Below, in pieces: positions 61,998 to 64,000 of a stretch of DNA of 64,000 nt; within the stretch, counting starts at the first letter, position 1, and every line of letters starts with the position of its first letter. The stretch comes from S5-A14a sp050908895 (lineage in GTDB: Bacteria; Bacillota; Clostridia; Peptostreptococcales; Anaerovoracaceae), in the NCBI GenBank assembly GCA_050908895.1, contig CP171222.1, forward strand, positions 1 to 64,000, written 5' to 3'. The position numbers were made by a program, and so were the translations under genes. The notes beneath the pieces were generated by a model. It saw only the letters and a program-made list of their open reading frames with translations. It was not told the origin of the DNA and did not search any database.

Positions 61998-64000
61998 CTA
62001 CATTTTTCTAACTAACTTGCCTGCCGAAGTCTTCTTTAGTGGCTCTTTACTTATATCTAAATGTCTAACCCTCAAATCTTTTGGCATATTTTCATTAACA
62101 GCATCAATTCCTGCCCACACCAATTCATGGATTGCTTCTTCAGACGGATTATGTCCTAAATCTCCTTCAATTTCCTTAATATCCAGTACAACTTTTGCCG
62201 CAAGCCTTCTCTTTCCTGTGTCTTTATTTGTCCACATTCCTATCATAGATTCCCGTATGCATGAAAGACTATTTATTTTGGACTCTAACTCTTCAGGATA
62301 AAGAGTGATATTCCCAATTGTAATTCGATTGGCAAGTTCCCCCTTTATGTATAAATAGTCATTTTTATCCATATGACCTACAAACCCTGTGTTTAACCAT
62401 CCCTCACTTAGAACTTTTTTCGTTGCCTGCGGATTTTTATAATACCCCTTCATTACAGAATCTCCACGCACCCAAATATCACCATCACCATTTTCATCTT
62501 TGCCCCTGATTGCAACACTATATCCCGGTAAAATATGACCGACAGAATTATTTTTTATATCTTTTTCAACATCTGAGTTAGTTGACACAAGAGGGGAGCA
62601 CTCAGTTATTCCAAAACCTTGAATTGTAAGAATTCCCATATCTCCTAAAAAATCCAATGTAGCCGGATTAATCATTCCGCTACCGGAAACTATCAGTCTT
62701 AAGTTACCTCCGAAATAGTCTTTCATCATTGATTCTAGCTTGTTTGGTAAACTTAATCCAATTTTTTTGAAATATCTATTAAAGGACATAAAGCTCTTAA
62801 GTTTCACATCTTTTCCTTTTCTCACTGCTTCTTTCCAAAGGCTACGTCTTAACCCCTCTATAATAGATGGCACAGCCAGCAAAATAGTTGGCTTAACATC
62901 TTGCATATTATCTCGCATTTCATCTTTATCGTCACAAAATGCAACTGCTGCCCCCTTATAAAATGGCAGAAAAAGTCCACAAGTTATTTCGTAAGCTAGA
63001 TTCAAAGGTAGTACAGAGAAGAAAACATCCCAGTGATTAATTTTCACAATTGTTGGTGCAGACATGAGATTATCCACAAAGTTCCCCTGACTGATCATAG
63101 CCAGCTTAACATTTCTTGTTTCAAGCCTTTCCCCTGGTATTGCTTGTCTTGACCAATCTTCAACATTAAACAAAACAGCGGTATCTTCAGGGTTCATCCT
63201 CGCATCGATATATTGTCTATCACCTTTAGAAAGCTGTTTTGCCCCTTCTTTCACAAGTTTTGCCAGCTGGTCGTTATCTTTATTGTACTTCTCGAAAGTT
63301 ATAATTTTTTCAACACTTGTCTCTCCTTTAATTTTTTCTATTTTTTCCACATAAGTGTCTTGAATAAAGACTGCCTTGGCTTCAGATTTTATAAGAATAT
63401 TCTTGATATCATCACATACATGACTTTTATCTATAGGAACGGCCACCCCTGCTCCGGACACTATTGCAAGAAAGGCTGTAACCCACTGGGAGCAATTGTC
63501 TCCGATGATGGCTATTTTTTCGCCTTTCATTCCCATATTAATGAGGGCTGTACCCAAGCCATTTACATTCGCCATTAGGTCCTTATAGCTTATTTCCCCA
63601 TAAGGTTGATTCTTTTCGAATTTTTGCATAATAGCTACATTATCAGCATACTTTGCTACGCTGGATTCCATCATCGCTTTTATATTGATAATTGGTCTGG
63701 AATCCCTATATCTAATAACCGGATCTGTATTTATCTGCAACTGACGGACCTTTTCGAGAGCCTGATTTTCTGCCTTTTTCTTTATTTTAACATAATCAAA
63801 AGATGCACCGTCAACCTTGCCTGCACCACTTACCTTAAATCTCTTTATTTTTCCAGTTGTTGTTTTCTCAAAAGCTTCTTTCCGTATATTTATTCGCTTA
63901 ACGTGCTTGTACGGTGGCATCATCCTGTTCACTATGTCCATGTAATCTTTAAATAAATGATATATATCGCTTTCTGTAAGCTCACCGTGTTTTTCTTTGA
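61998..64000 (-). CDS. Tandem AMP-binding (acyl-CoA synthetase-like) protein, partial
   Basis: The frame is open to the window edge, so the N-terminus is missing. The first residues, P-P-Y-K-H-V-K-R-I-N-I-R ... K-T-T-T-G-K-I-K-R-F, are the C-terminal tail of one AMP-binding domain with its catalytic Lys. A second complete domain follows. In this second domain the A5 box G-F-G-I-T-E-C-S-P and the final K-T-S-A-G-K-L-V-R are present. The phosphate loop, normally T-S-G-T-T-G-x-P-K-G, is replaced by F-N-V-E-D-W-S-R-Q-A-I-P-G-E-R. The second domain may therefore be inactive or regulatory. ATG 63941 is only an internal methionine. Confidence 0.85.
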   Translation of the reverse strand, partial: KEKHGELTESDIYHLFKDYMDIVNRMMPPYKHVKRINIRKEAFEKTTTGKIKRFKVSGAGKVDGASFDYVKIKKKAENQALEKVRQLQINTDPVIRYRDSRPIINIKAMMESSVAKYADNVAIMQKFEKNQPYGEISYKDLMANVNGLGTALINMGMKGEKIAIIGDNCSQWVTAFLAIVSGAGVAVPIDKSHVCDDIKNILIKSEAKAVFIQDTYVEKIEKIKGETSVEKIITFEKYNKDNDQLAKLVKEGAKQLSKGDRQYIDARMNPEDTAVLFNVEDWSRQAIPGERLETRNVKLAMISQGNFVDNLMSAPTIVKINHWDVFFSVLPLNLAYEITCGLFLPFYKGAAVAFCDDKDEMRDNMQDVKPTILLAVPSIIEGLRRSLWKEAVRKGKDVKLKSFMSFNRYFKKIGLSLPNKLESMMKDYFGGNLRLIVSGSGMINPATLDFLGDMGILTIQGFGITECSPLVSTNSDVEKDIKNNSVGHILPGYSVAIRGKDENGDGDIWVRGDSVMKGYYKNPQATKKVLSEGWLNTGFVGHMDKNDYLYIKGELANRITIGNITLYPEELESKINSLSCIRESMIGMWTNKDTGKRRLAAKVVLDIKEIEGDLGHNPSEEAIHELVWAGIDAVNENMPKDLRVRHLDISKEPLKKTSAGKLVRKM

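Noticed and set aside
1..64000. tRNA or rRNA genes
   Set aside because: No cloverleaf-type or rRNA-conserved sequence was noticed on either strand; a covariance-model scan was not possible.

Overview
The window is low-GC, AT-rich DNA that reads as a Gram-positive anaerobe of the class Clostridia. Supporting signs are an LPxTG cell-wall adhesin, RepA_N/ParAB and Tn1549-like conjugation genes, ECF transporters, an ornithine racemase of the amino-acid-fermenting clostridial type, and good TTGACA/TATAAT promoters and AGGAGG ribosome sites. The species cannot be fixed from the sequence. An oral or gut Filifactor/Peptoniphilus/Eubacterium-like organism fits, but that is inference. No tRNA, rRNA or CRISPR array was seen.

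Layout. (1) 1-470: a cut-off M14-like peptidase fragment is joined to the first codons of an ArdC/LtrC-type mobile gene, so this is an element edge or rearrangement scar. (2) 0.6-18.7 kb: a degraded conjugative element, read leftward from ParA. Its order is ParA, ParB, BRO-N protein, RepA_N initiator (with five 23-bp iterons inside the gene), a VirB6-like membrane protein split by an IS3 element, a PrgI/VirB3-like protein, a coiled-coil membrane protein, two small tagged proteins, a membrane protein, an ArdC remnant, the VirD4/TraG coupling protein and a TOPRIM primase. Two IS30 and one IS3 element follow. VirB4 and relaxase are absent, so transfer is probably dead here. Four unrelated proteins of this block end in almost the same C-terminal tail (consensus F-S-K-D-E-E-I-E-F), which I regard as the most interesting signal in the window. 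(3) 18.7-38.4 kb: three cargo blocks, each followed by a decayed copy of one integration module (large serine recombinase end, plus the start of a sigma-like gene preceded by a conserved hairpin). The cargoes are TetR + fused ECF importer + truncated ABC exporter; a Cna_B LPxTG adhesin with a resolvase; and TetR + fused ECF importer + ABC-2 exporter. An IS256 element sits inside the second module. This looks like serial accretion of related elements. (4) 38.5-43.1 kb: a TetR - rifampicin-phosphotransferase-like - MATE efflux operon, then a candidate small RNA. (5) 43.7-50.6 kb: a broken secreted protein, a TetR regulator, a secreted papain-like protease and an FtsX/LolD-type ABC pair. (6) 50.6-64 kb: mostly core genes: NuoE-like ferredoxin, Nudix hydrolase, a frameshifted PLD-helicase, an ABC exporter with YaaA and Bcp, greA-lysS, ornithine racemase and a tandem acyl-CoA-synthetase-like protein running off the end.

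How they fit. The left half is mobile DNA with its own replication, partition, protein-export and host-subversion genes. The middle is accessory transport and resistance cargo governed by local TetR repressors whose palindromic operators overlap the promoters. The right end is the chromosomal backbone. Many genes carry single-base homopolymer frameshifts or nonsense codons. These may be true decay or assembly errors, and only reads can tell.
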